Positions 30,409-40,400 of a DNA stretch of 64,000 bases are shown piece by piece. Source of the DNA: Rhizophagus irregularis. Lineage: Eukaryota; Glomeromycota; Glomeromycetes; Glomerales; Glomeraceae. The translations under genes were made by a program, and so were the position numbers. The notes under the pieces are model-generated. The model made no database searches. It was given only the letters and a program-made list of their open reading frames with translations, and was not told where the DNA came from. The stretch is taken from positions 4,650,001 to 4,714,000 of the forward strand of contig NC_089440.1 in the NCBI RefSeq assembly GCF_026210795.1, read 5' to 3'. Every line of letters begins with the position of its first letter. Position 1 is the stretch's first letter.

Positions 30409-30560
30409 AGACTAGTAACTGCCAAAAATTTGGGCACTGCCTTGTTACTGCCTGTTACTGTCAAAAAAAATTTGGGCACTACCCTGTTACTACCCGTCAC
30501 TGCCAAAAAAATTTGGGCACTGCCCTGTCACTGCCCGCCACTGCCCATCATTGCTGCAGA
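30409..30560. repeat. Minisatellite at the F-box / protease 3' junction, element A
   Basis: Three to four diverged units of about 50 bp built from TTTGGGCACTGCC and TGTTACTGCC. The same array is at about 45095-45235 in element C with different copy arrangement. It lies between convergent genes. Confidence 0.75.
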
Positions 30561-30599
30561 AGTTTGGGAAACACATGGATTTTTCCTAGCAAGATGACG

Positions 30600-31556
30600 C
30601 TTTAACTTAGAGGGAAAGTCAAAACTTGCTCCACATAGATGACAGGTTAATCTTCCTCGAGAGTGTGAATTTTTTTTAAGTTGATAGTATCCATCTGCAA
30701 GGAAGTCACGTTAGTTTTCCGTTTATGTAGAGAAATTGGAATGGTAATTTTTTTACGTGATGATAGAGGGATGGTCAGTTGCCGATTTTGGAAATCTAGA
30801 ATGACATTAGCACGATCAATCCAAGGTACACCTAGCAATAAAAAGTCCTTATCACTCTTAACAACCATGAAGTCATCTTCAATTTTTTTAGAGTTCTCCC
30901 ATCATATACAAGAATACCAAGACCATATACTGTCCCAATAGTATCAGATTTTGTTGCAACACCACTAAGGTCAGGAGCATTACTTCTATCAACGTCAAGA
31001 TTTAGGCGCTTTACAATATTGTTAGATATCAGAGAACTATCAGAACCAGTATCGAAAATTGTCGTAGGAATAACTAAAGATTTTTCACTCTCAGGTGCGA
31101 CTACTTTGGTCTTAATAGTGACTACATCACTAGCAGACTTGCGGTTAACAATTCCAATACCTGCTATAGAAGACCATAAGTCATTATTACATATAACATC
31201 ATCATTTTTACGGATTAAATTTGCAGCCATACTATTAGTTACAACCAAAATCATAGGATGAAGGATAGATGTGAAAAGGTCCTTAACATTATCCCAAACT
31301 TTTTCACGTGTTTTTATTGAGGGTTCTCCTTTAAGCTGACCGAGTACTGGTTCTTTATAATTAATGAATTCAGCATTCAGAGCATTGTAAGCAGATATAA
31401 CAGTCTCTTTTGGTACAGCATTAACGAAGGATTGAACCAGAAGCTTTAAGAGTTGTATAAAAACCTCAAAGATAATACGCTGCCTTTCAAGTTGTGATTT
31501 TTTCTTATCAGTAGGCTTTTTATCTACACGTTTCTTTTCTGTAGGCTTTTTTTTTT
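30600..31556 (-). pseudogene. Aspartic protease with zinc-finger tail, element A (frameshifted)
   Basis: The frame opens at the gag slippery run (31547-31556) and encodes a basic linker (KKPTEKKRVDKKPTDKKK), a helical spacer, then the retropepsin core IFDTGSDSSLISNNIV and LLLGVPWIDRANVILDF. Relative to the intact copy in C there is a 1-nt loss near 30900 and another in the T-run near 30675, so the C-terminal C2HC finger is out of frame. The role would be Gag processing. Confidence 0.75.
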
Positions 31557-31560
31557 AATC
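31547..31560 (-). promoter_or_regulatory. gag-protease frameshift run, element A (A10)
   Basis: The gag frame reads TTA AAA AAA AAA GCC here. The run is 10 A, against 8 A in element C, so in A the protease is in the +1/-2 frame instead of -1. Probably a length-mutated slippery site. Confidence 0.5.
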
Positions 31561-32285
31561 CATAGCAGGCATGTCCAGAGTCTGAATCACTATCAGAGGA
31601 GTCAGAGGAGTCAGAGGCGTCAGAAGAGTTAGAGGAATCAGAGGAGTCATGTGCATAATTTGTTTTCCTCTTTCCCTTCTTAGATTTTGGACAGGAACTC
31701 TTAGTATGACCAGATTTTCCACAACTTGAGCATTTCTTTGATTTCTTTGGTTTGCGTGTACCTGAACTTATACCAAATACCTGATTACCACGGTAAATAT
31801 GGTCAGATGGTAAATTTTTATTAAGTTCTGTATCAATAAATATTTCAAGATCACTAAGGGTTACTTTACTTATATCGATATCTCTTGGAAGACCTAATTT
31901 ATATGCTAAAGCAAGTAATTTCTGAAATGATGTATCATTTTGAGGACTTGAAAATGGACTAGAAGATGGTACTGGTACTGCAGATGATTTAGCCGTAGTC
32001 ATAGGAATTTTAGAATTTATAAGATTCTCAATATCCGCTAAAGTTGGACCCTGATATGTAACTATAGGAGTAGGTGGCATATCTGTCCTGTATTTCTCAA
32101 CTTCTTCCAATTTATTCAGAATAGATGCAACTGAATTTTCTAAACCAATATGTCGCGCATCCAACTTATTTTCACTGGAAAGACCATTTAAGAACTGTTG
32201 CCATACTAATTCATTCTGATTTACCTCTGGAAGAGTTGGATATGCAAGTCTAACCATTCTTCGTAATTTAGAATAGAATCGGCTT

Positions 32286-32320
32286 GCATTTAATGCTATT
32301 GTTCAGGGTAGTGATACTGT
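32286..32320. other. 35-bp inversion within gag of element A
   Basis: Exactly the reverse complement of 46958-46992 in element C, flanked on both sides by the same sequence (GGCTT before, AAG after). CTT/AAG form a short inverted repeat at the breakpoints. C keeps the open gag frame, so A carries the inverted state. Confidence 0.9.
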
Positions 32321-33840
32321 AAGTTTAGACTTTTCAGATGTTATAGTAGGGAAGTAATGCTTAAAACGATATATTAATTGTCCAATACGTATTCCAGGAG
32401 CCACAATTGTACCTCCATTATTAGCATTAGGATTATTAACAGCTATATCAGTAGGATGACCCTCGACTATTGACCAATCTTCATCCCATACAGTATGATC
32501 AGGTATAAAATTAGCACCAGTAATAGTATTATCTGCAGCTGCTTGTCCATGTAATACACCAGCCCCTCCACGAAATTGATTCGCCGCTACAGCCTGTATA
32601 GTGCCATTATTCAAAGCATTAAAAGCAGCAAGATTGGCCACACCAGTATTATCCAGAAGATTTACACATTCCCAATTTTTTCCTTTGATATGTGTTTCAT
32701 ACCAATCTCTAGCATCATCTTCAAGTAAAGTTTCAAAGATCCCATGAATCCTAACACGAGTCCTAGCATTAGCAGCAGGATCAAGTCCAGCAGACTCACA
32801 CCATTGCCTGAATTCTTGAAGCCAAAGTTCTGGATCTTCACCAGATGCTCCTCTAAATTTTTTAGGTGCATATCCTGCCATTATAGGTTGTTGTATTACC
32901 GGAGGGTTATTTTGTAATGCTAGAATCTGTTGATTCAAATTATTAACCTGATTTTGCAAATTTTGACCATGATTGCGACAGTTTAAAAATTGCCCTCTCC
33001 ATGCTCGAGCTTGCTGAATGATACCATTAGCCCGCCTTCTACTTCGCTCTGTTTCAGTATTATAGCGCTGTAATAATCTATAAGCATCTCTTCTACTCTC
33101 ATCACGTTCTCTCTGGACATTAGCTAGTTGGATTTGACTGTTAGCAAATTGAGCCTGGATGTTAGCCAATTGGATCTGAGTATTTTGTGTAAGGGCTTCC
33201 CAATGTTGGCGATGACGCACTTCATTTGCATATGCATCCTCATAAGTACGTCTTGTTCTTAGTATAGTAGCACGTGTATTATTAAGTTCATGTCTAAGAT
33301 ATTCTTCACGGTTATGTGCATCATCTAACAAACCTTCAAGTCTATCCTCCATATTATCTTGATCTTCTATAATATTTCGCAACTCATTAGCATATCGGAT
33401 AATGGCATCAAGACTATCATTTGCAGTGTTAAATAAATGATTTATATGAGGGTGTGCTGCTATAGTTGTACGATCAAGGTGAATACGAATACCAGCTACA
33501 CTATTTGCTATAGTTGTCCGATTATTTAAGATTTCTGTAATAGGGTCAGGAGGAATTGCTGCCATGTTTTTCCGTTGTCTATTAGCAAGTTCTTTTATTC
33601 GATCTTTGAGTTGAATATTTAGAGTATCAACTTCAATCAGCTGACGTTCTAATGCTTGAAGCCCTTCCTCCTTTAGTGATGCCGTTTCTAATGCTTTCTT
33701 AAGCTTTGCACGCAACTCAGCATTTTTTTGCCTAAGTTCTTCTATCTCAGATTCATGACCCTCGATTACACCATACAGGTATTTTATATATTGCTCTTGT
33801 GATTGCAATGTATGTGCAAGCTTTGTAATCTGTGTCTTTA

Positions 33841-34931
33841 ATGATGTATCTTCCATTGCCAGTTCCACAGATTTTTATAGACCCTACATTTAATAAACAA
33901 ATCAAACAAAATTATATCCTTCAACAAATCTATTACCATCCATGTGGATATTATCGTACTCCTGAAAAACTTTGGGCTAAAGTGCAAGCTGAGGGCCATG
34001 ATTTTAACATATCTGATATTACAGAGTGGTTGCATAAACAGGCTATATGGCAAATACACTCACCTATACCCAAGTATGTTCCACAGGTTTCTTTTAATAA
34101 GATTACTCGACCAAATATGTATCATCAAGCAGATATCTTATATATGCCCTATGATACTGTAGATAGAAAGCTGTATAAATACTGTCTGAATATTGTAGAT
34201 GTTGCTAGCCGATATAAAGCTTCAGTACCTCTAGAAGATCGCAGCTCTGCACGTGTTGCTAAGGCATTTAAAAAAATTTATAGTAAAGCAGACTGCCCGC
34301 TTATTTGGCCAAGAGTTTTACAAGTAGATGGGGATCAGAATTTAAGGATGAAGTTATCCGATTAATGGATAAAAAAGGTGTGCGTATTCGGGTGGGTACT
34401 ACTCATAAGAGTCAGGCTATTGTTGAATGGTATAATCGAACTTTAGCAGAGAGACTTTTCAAAATACAGGATGCAAAGGAACTCCTTACAGAAGGTGTGA
34501 ATACTGCCTGGGTTAAGAACCTTTCTGATATTGTGAATGAGCTAAATAATTCTAATACTCGTCTGCTAGGTATGTCTCCAGTTGAGGCAATCCAGAAAGA
34601 TCAAGTGTATGCACTACCTTCAAAAATTCGGAAGGATAGACCTGTAGGTGCAGAAGAAATACGTTTACCAGCTGGTTCTCTTGTGAAATACTTACTTGAT
34701 AACTCAGATTACCAAGGTAGGAGACGTGCAACTGATCCAATATGGTCTACTAAAGTTTATACAATTGAATCTTCCACAGTTGTTGATGGGCAGCCGGTTA
34801 TATATAGGTTATCTGATGGACCTAAAAAAATATTTACTCGAGAAGAATTATTAGTTGTGCCATCTAAAGATGTTAGCCGTAATTCAAAAAAGTGTCGTAA
34901 TACAAAATTTTTATATGCCGTAATTAATTAA
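33841..34931 (+). pseudogene. rve integrase, element A (single -1 frame break)
   Basis: First ATG 33841, which overlaps the gag start (33856) on the opposite strand. An N-terminal HTH/zinc-like region (YYHPCGYYRTPEKLW) precedes the core: YHQADILYMP (D98), VLQVD at 34327, and AIVEWYNRTLAERL (E at 34425). The frame shifts by -1 at GATGGGGATCA; after the shift the motif reads GSEFKDEV, so the break lies inside the DxGSEF motif. The C-terminal SH3-like region (LPAGSLVKYLLDN ... YRLSDGPKKIFTREEL) is complete. There is no chromodomain, unlike B. The C copy has the identical break. Confidence 0.82.
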
Positions 34932-35037
34932 GGCTATAAAAATCTTATAGCCGTAATTCAAAATTTTTTAAAAAATAATTAAGGCTGACATCTTTAGTGC
35001 CATCTGATACTATGCTGCCTCCTACTCATATATTATA
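34932..35037. terminator. Hairpin-rich spacer between convergent integrase and PolB genes, element A
   Basis: This contains the palindromic pairs GCCGTAATTAATTAAGGC and GGCTATAAAAATCTTATAGCC and a repeat of GACATCTTTAGTGCCATCTGA (inverted relative to the integrase end). The position suggests transcript-end signals for both genes. Identical in C (49604-49709). Confidence 0.4.
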
Positions 35038-38000
35038 TTAATTTTCAAGTTGTGGTATCCTATAATCTCCATGTGCATACATTGTGATATTATCTTGTGC
35101 AATCCATTTTTTATCATCCATAGGGGATAACCCCACTTTCGACATTTCTATAACATTTATGGCATGTCTATCAGATCGGATTGCTCTAAAGGTGACTGTA
35201 TCATTATGTTTAGAATCAAAGAGTGCCTTATTATACCGCTCATGGTGGAACTCTTTTTTAACTACCTTTGAGGGGACACCTTTATCTTTACGGATACCAT
35301 GTTTTGGATTGGTGGTCTCATCCCCTACCTTGAGAATGGAGTACATTTTGGGACGGAGGCCAATAAATTCTGCTATAACTGCTCCATTACATTTATCCTT
35401 AAATTTCCCTGGGATTTTCATATTTATGTCAGTCTTATCACCTAATGCTTTTCGTACAGGATGATCTTTAGGATAATCACTGAAGTCAAATTGGTCTGCC
35501 ATATCTATAAGGTCTGCATTAATATCCTCAGTTATGATTTGTATAAGAAGTGAGTCTGTGTCTGTATAACATAACTGGATTTTTTCACCATATCGTACTT
35601 TAAGAGTATCATAGTAGAATTGATACATACAGAGCTTCGAGAGGTCAAGCATACTCATACCCACATATGTTGGACGGTTAAGCATTACCTCCACTTTTCG
35701 TCGGTGGATTGCAACAAGATTTTCTGAGAATATTTTACGACCCTTGAATGCAGGATCTGAAGTAAGCTTTTTATATTTCTTGGGATGGGTTTGGGGTTGT
35801 ACTACTGAGACACATACACGTTTCCTGAGATTTTCCATAGTTTTACCAAATACACTATTATTCATGAGTTTATAGAAGTCCTTCTCAAAATCATTCTTAG
35901 CCTTAGCACGTTTGGCAGTGTTAAATTCTATATATGGTTTCATCCATGGAGCCTGCTCGAATTTTATAGCTTCATAGACCTTCTTGATTACTAAGCCCTG
36001 GCTAACATAATACTGGAGATTTCTATAATGAACTACATATTCATCCTTATCAAATAGGTTAGGGATGAGCTTATCCGTGGGTGTATATCGTTGTCCTGAA
36101 CGTGCTATTATTTCCTGCTGCTTTTTACTAAGCCATTCCTTCTTAACCTTCATTCGTTCTGGTGCAAGGGGGTAATCTGTGTGTTGTGAATGGAGGGCTT
36201 GAGGGTACTCCAGTTTGACTTTAAGGATATATCCCTCAGAAGAATCATCTGGTATTTCATTACTTTCTATTTGCCTTTGAATGTTAGATAACTCGTTTTC
36301 CTCCTTTATCCAGTGGAAGTTACCTGTAGGTAAGTATTGCAACATGGCCCATCCATATAGGTTATTTGCGTCTAAGTATAGAATAGATGACTTGGGCTTA
36401 TCTGTGGTCCATTTACCTTCTCCCATACCTGGGTTATTTGCACGAGCATATCGTTTACTTACCATAGAGATTCCACCACGTAATCCTTGTTCTACCATCA
36501 TGTACATGTCCTGGTCAGTTATAAGATCCAATCTTTACCCTGTCATGAAGAATAGTGCATCCCATGCGAAGCCTGGTGTTGAATAGTACCAGAGAGGATC
36601 TAACCCATATTTTTTCAAGGCCATTTTTCGGAAATTCTGAAATATATCAGCTAGTAGGAGGACGTCAGTTTTGAGATAAATGTCATGATAATCTTGCATT
36701 GTTTTACATCCTGCTTTTTCCCATACATACTGTGCATATTCGTATTCTTTATCACTAATGTGGGTTTCATTAAGTTTGCTATAGAATGCTCCTTTAGGTG
36801 GTAAACTAGTTTTCTCGAACTTTTTCCAGTCATCCATATATTCATACGGGTAGACACCTTTCTTAAGATAAATCTCGAGTAATTCAGGTGGTATTTGACT
36901 TCGTGTTATCTTAAAGTTTTCGGGATGTGCAAAGCATCTACCTGCATCAATTCGCCATAAGTGTTGTGGATTACTACATTCTTGTGCTCTACATTTTTCT
37001 GCACCTAGGTTGGATGCTAATTTGTCGAGACTTGATTTCATGAATTGTAGGCTATCTATAAATCGGAGGGAACCTAACTTGAATGCCATATACTTTTCCA
37101 TGTTATAAGGGATAGGATCAATATCATCCTCACATTCCATTGCACCAATTCCTTGCATAATTATGTGTCCATCATATCCTGATAAATTGTGAAAGATTAC
37201 TGGGATATGCATTTCACGAGGTTTTATGGATAAGTCAAGATTACATCCTCTATGTGCTGCACCTCGATACCTTCCTGTAATATGGCAGTGGTCTCTTACT
37301 TTATTTCCATCTAAGGGGTTGCGACATATCCAGCAGTTTATTGCATTATCATAACTTACTTGCTCTTGGGTTGTTAATGGCATCATTTCCATTGGGTTTC
37401 TGAATTCATTGCAAATTGCTTCAGCCTCATTTAGCATTTCGATTACAAATTTTTGTGCTGCATTTTCTCCTGTAAATATCTTCTGTGATTCACTTACACC
37501 ATCATATCTTACCTTAATATACGAGTATGAGCAGGGGATTTGCTCTTGTACTTTCTTGGTTTTCTTATCTTTGTCTTCATCTGTGGGTGGTATGTCCATT
37601 ACTAGGGCTTCAAAGTCTGCAACAAAGTAATATGGGACTAGCATGCGTCGTTTCCAGTTCTTGAATTCATATATATCATTTCCTTTCTTTACTGATGGCA
37701 TTCGGTCTGCTTGTGGGGTTTTCTTTAATCCTCGACATATTGCTACATGTTTGTCATGGATTTCTTGTTGATGTGTGAAGTGGGAGATACACCATCGGCA
37801 TACAAATGTTGCATGTCCATCTTTTGTACGTTTATTTACTAAACGGCTCATATTCTTAATCCAGCAATAGTGCTGCTTTTCCCCGTTACTGATAAGTACT
37901 AAATCTATTATTTTACAGCCCTCTGCATCATCCCTATCGGTAACATATATTGGGCATAGGTGGTGGTCATGCCATTCACAGATGCAGAGGGCAATAGTTG

Positions 38001-38933
38001 GGTTCTGTCGCTCAAATCTTCTTAGAATTACCTCATCAGCTTGTACTGGAAATTCGATACCTTCAAAGTTTAACTCATTTACATACTCCTTATACTTGGA
38101 AATTCTTTCTGCGTTCTTTTCTACTGGATGTAATGCTGCTAGGATTGCCCACTGGAAGCATTTGTCATCATCATTAGCTGGATTTACTACTCCCTTTTTC
38201 GTGGCAAGATCTTTTGGGAGTGGTATATGTCCTGCTCCTGTGGGTGGTTGGAATTGCGAGATTTCTATAAATATTTTTTCTACACGATAGAATTCCCAAC
38301 CTGATCCGTAATTTACATAGTCTTCTACTTTCTGCATGATTCTTGCTAATGCAAAGTTAAATGTACCATTAATATCTGTTGATGGTAGGATTGGCATATT
38401 GCGAGTTTTAAATGGTATGTTATATCTGTAGATATATTCTACTCCATCATCTTCACTAAAGTTACCATCTCCGAATAATCCCTCAAGGTAAGAATCTAAA
38501 CGTCTTATTGTGGCAAATATTCCAATTCTTACTTTTATTGATCCCAATCGATTTCTTTCATCCCGAAGAATATTCTGGATTGTTTGACTGTGTGCTGTAA
38601 GAAATGAAGCATAGTCATGCTCTCCAGGTGTTCCTATAGCAATATCAGCCGTAAAGTTTGAGTCTGTTAACTCCTTTCCTATACGTACCTGATCATGACG
38701 TTCAAAGACTACCTCATAATGTGGGTCTGGGTCAATTTGCATCATGCGGGTTATCTCTTCATTGGTTACCGCCGCTTGTGCTTCACGGATTTGGCGGATC
38801 TCATCCTCATATTCCTGCAATTTTGCATTTGAGCGGGATATAGGATGGATTTGACAGGTACCTGCTTGAGTTCAGCTAAAACTGATCGGATGACTTGTCT
38901 GTGTTGGGCACTTCTTGCTTGATGTGTTAACAT
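35038..38933 (-). pseudogene. Protein-primed type family-B DNA polymerase, element A
   Basis: ATG at 38933 (MLTHQARSAQHRQ). One nucleotide is missing near 38838 relative to C, and an in-frame TAA (36535-36537) splits the rest. Exonuclease motifs: VADFEAL (Exo I), HNLSGYDGH (Exo II), YLKTDVLLLADIF (Exo III). The zinc/HNH-like insert CWICRNPL...VRDHCHITGRYRGAAH is typical of Polinton PolBs. Polymerase motifs: LDANNLYGW (A), KLMNNSVFGKTMEN (B), CYTDTDSLL (C). The N-terminal region (DDDKCFQWAILAALHPVEKN, CRWCISHFTHQQEIHDKH) also matches Polinton PolBs. About 1,295 codons, the normal size. It would replicate the element from protein-capped ends. Confidence 0.87.
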
Positions 38934-39072
38934 CTTGTATACTTTTTAGATCCCTTTTTTATTCAATTACATTTTTTCTGAAAATAAAATTAATTGTTCG
39001 CCTACCCTATAAGGATAAAAAAAAAGATGAAGGCGGGTTAATATCACCTTCTAAAATTTATCTGGATATAAT

Positions 39073-39633
39073 CTATTCTTCATCATCTGAGTCATCATCA
39101 TCCGAGTCACCGAACGCATCCTCATCAGGAGTATCCCCATCCTTAAATAACTCAAAATTGCGCATCATTCGGATGTATTCTCCCTTATTAGTTTCTTCCG
39201 ATATAAAACTACAATGGAGAATAGCTTGTTCTATGACTACCATTTCTTCGAATCTGGTATACTTTTCTTGACTAATTTTAGTTGATTCATCGTCAAGTTT
39301 ATCAAAATTTATACCACCATCTGCACAATCTCGCCAGAAAGCCCTTTCAGCTTTCTTACATATATTTGCCACCTGTTCGTATGCCTCCTCGGCTTGCATG
39401 CGCCGCTTCCAGAGTACTCGTTCAGCTTCGGCTCTCCAGATTGGGTTGACTTCTAGAAGATGTGGTCCAAAATTGCTACTTGGAATGTATTCCAGGATAT
39501 GGCCTACAAGTTCGGGGATTGCTGATACTGTGTGCGGGGTTTGACAGCTTTTTAGGATCTCCCTATTGATAGCCATAAGATCAGAGACTGTGCAGCCGAA
39601 GATTGTTGCTAACTTTTCTGCGGTATATACCAT
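39073..39633 (-). CDS. F-box-like protein, element A
   Basis: A 186-residue protein. MVYTAEKLATIFGCTVSDLM then IPELVGHILEYIPSSNFGPHLLEVNPIWRAEAERVLWKRR is F-box-like. A Lys/Glu coiled coil and an acidic tail (DEDAFGDSDDDDSDDEE) follow. It is homologous to 27252-27611 (B) and 60231-60668 (C). Last gene before the right TIR. Probable host-interaction factor; the frame is intact. Confidence 0.62.
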   Translation of the reverse strand: MVYTAEKLATIFGCTVSDLMAINREILKSCQTPHTVSAIPELVGHILEYIPSSNFGPHLLEVNPIWRAEAERVLWKRRMQAEEAYEQVANICKKAERAFWRDCADGGINFDKLDDESTKISQEKYTRFEEMVVIEQAILHCSFISEETNKGEYIRMMRNFELFKDGDTPDEDAFGDSDDDDSDDEE

Positions 39634-39672
39634 GTTATGTACTATTTATCTGTATAGTTACTTGGTACCTAC

Positions 39673-40110
39673 CTTTTATTCAATTACATTTTTTCTCGGT
39701 ATAAGGGTAATTGCTTGCCTTGCTATTCCGCTCTATTGACTCCATGGCTGGTTTCCTGAATGGGTTAATATTCCTTACCTTTTTTGGCTCCGTTGGCTTT
39801 GAAATCCTATTTCTTGTTCGGTTAATTTTTTCAGATTGTGTGGTGGTAATAGAATTGTATGGTGGTAATAAAACTATATGATGGTAACTAGATTATATGA
39901 AAAGTGGTAGGTGGATTATATGGTGGTAATTAAAATTATATGATGGTGGTAACTAGATTATATAAAGTGGTAGTTAAATTATATTAAAAGTGGTAGGTGG
40001 ATTATATGATGGTAATTAAGTTATATGATGGTGGTAATTAGATTATATAAAGTGGTAGTATTTTAGATTATATGGTGGGAGTGAGCCAGAATTGGGGTTT
40101 TCATACTACT
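39673..40110 (-). repeat. Element A right TIR (uninterrupted)
   Basis: A 438-bp arm ending GGGGTTTTCATACTACT, followed by the TCGAGT TSD. Because nothing is inserted in it, it supplies the empty-site sequence for both CACTA-1 and element B. Confidence 0.92.
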
Positions 40111-40116
40111 TCGAGT

Positions 40117-40400
40117 TCTTGTCATTTGAAAGTTGCTTGTTGTTTTCTATTATATGATAACCTTGCAGAAGCAGCTGCTTGTTGTTGTTATTTCTTTTTC
40201 TTCTTGTGTTCATGACGTAAAGTTGCTCTAGACTTCACTGTAGTAAACTTCTCGTCGTTAGGAGTGAAAGTAAAATTATTCGAAGTATCTTGCGCAGTAG
40301 GAGTTGTACTAATAACTCCTTCCATAGTTTCTTCCTCCTCCTGGTTGTCTATACCCTTCTGGGCAGCACTACGAGTAGTCCTAGTTGGGCGGACATACCA
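40117..40400 (-). pseudogene. Decayed coding frame, upstream part (host site of element A)
   Basis: Open on the minus strand except for one TAA and one TGA. It encodes an acidic then Lys-rich segment (DNQEEEETMEGV ... TVKSRATLRHEHKKKKK, stop, QQQAAASARLSYNR). It joins in frame to 1-183. Both stops are explained by single C-to-T changes (CAA to TAA, CGA to TGA). Family unknown. Confidence 0.5.

Larger units (their letters stand above)
31520..33856 (-). pseudogene. Gag-like polyprotein, element A (disrupted by a 35-bp inversion)
   Basis: Start ATG at 33856 (MEDTSLKTQITKLAHT). Residues 1-300 are nearly all coiled coil. The capsid region follows: YAPKKFRGASGEDPELWLQE, ETLLEDDARDWYETHI, KGKNWE, then an Asn/Ala/Gly-rich insertion, then FKHYFPTITSEKSKL. 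Here the frame breaks at an inverted 35-bp segment (32286-32320) and resumes with MVRLAYPTLPEVNQNELV. The C-terminus has a CCHC zinc knuckle (CSSCGKSGHTKSSCP), a Ser/Asp-rich tail and the A10 run. Only retroviral-type Gag proteins combine these parts. It should form the particle or nucleoprotein core. Confidence 0.82.
184..40110. mobile_element. Element A: Polinton-like element with gag-pro-integrase and DNA polymerase B, hosting three nested insertions
   Basis: The ends are inverted and begin AGTAGTATGAAAACCCC; the flanking 6-bp TSD is TCGAGT at 178-183 and 40111-40116. A 6-bp TSD, AG-starting TIRs, an rve integrase and a protein-primed type PolB are the hallmarks of Polinton/Maverick elements. 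Subtracting CACTA-1 and element B with their TSDs leaves about 12.3 kb, close to the 12.1 kb of sister element C. Gene order in the remaining body (28285-39633) is acidic Cys protein, TBP-like protein, F-box protein, protease, gag, integrase, PolB, F-box-like protein. No packaging ATPase or jelly-roll capsid was found. Gag, protease, integrase and PolB all carry disruptions, so this copy is probably dead. Confidence 0.88.

Noticed and set aside
10496-36537. Alternative genetic code (TAA/TAG read as Gln)
   Set aside because: CAA and TAA occur at homologous sites in A and C, TGA also appears in place of CGA or TGG, and intact genes end at normal stops. Mutation explains all.
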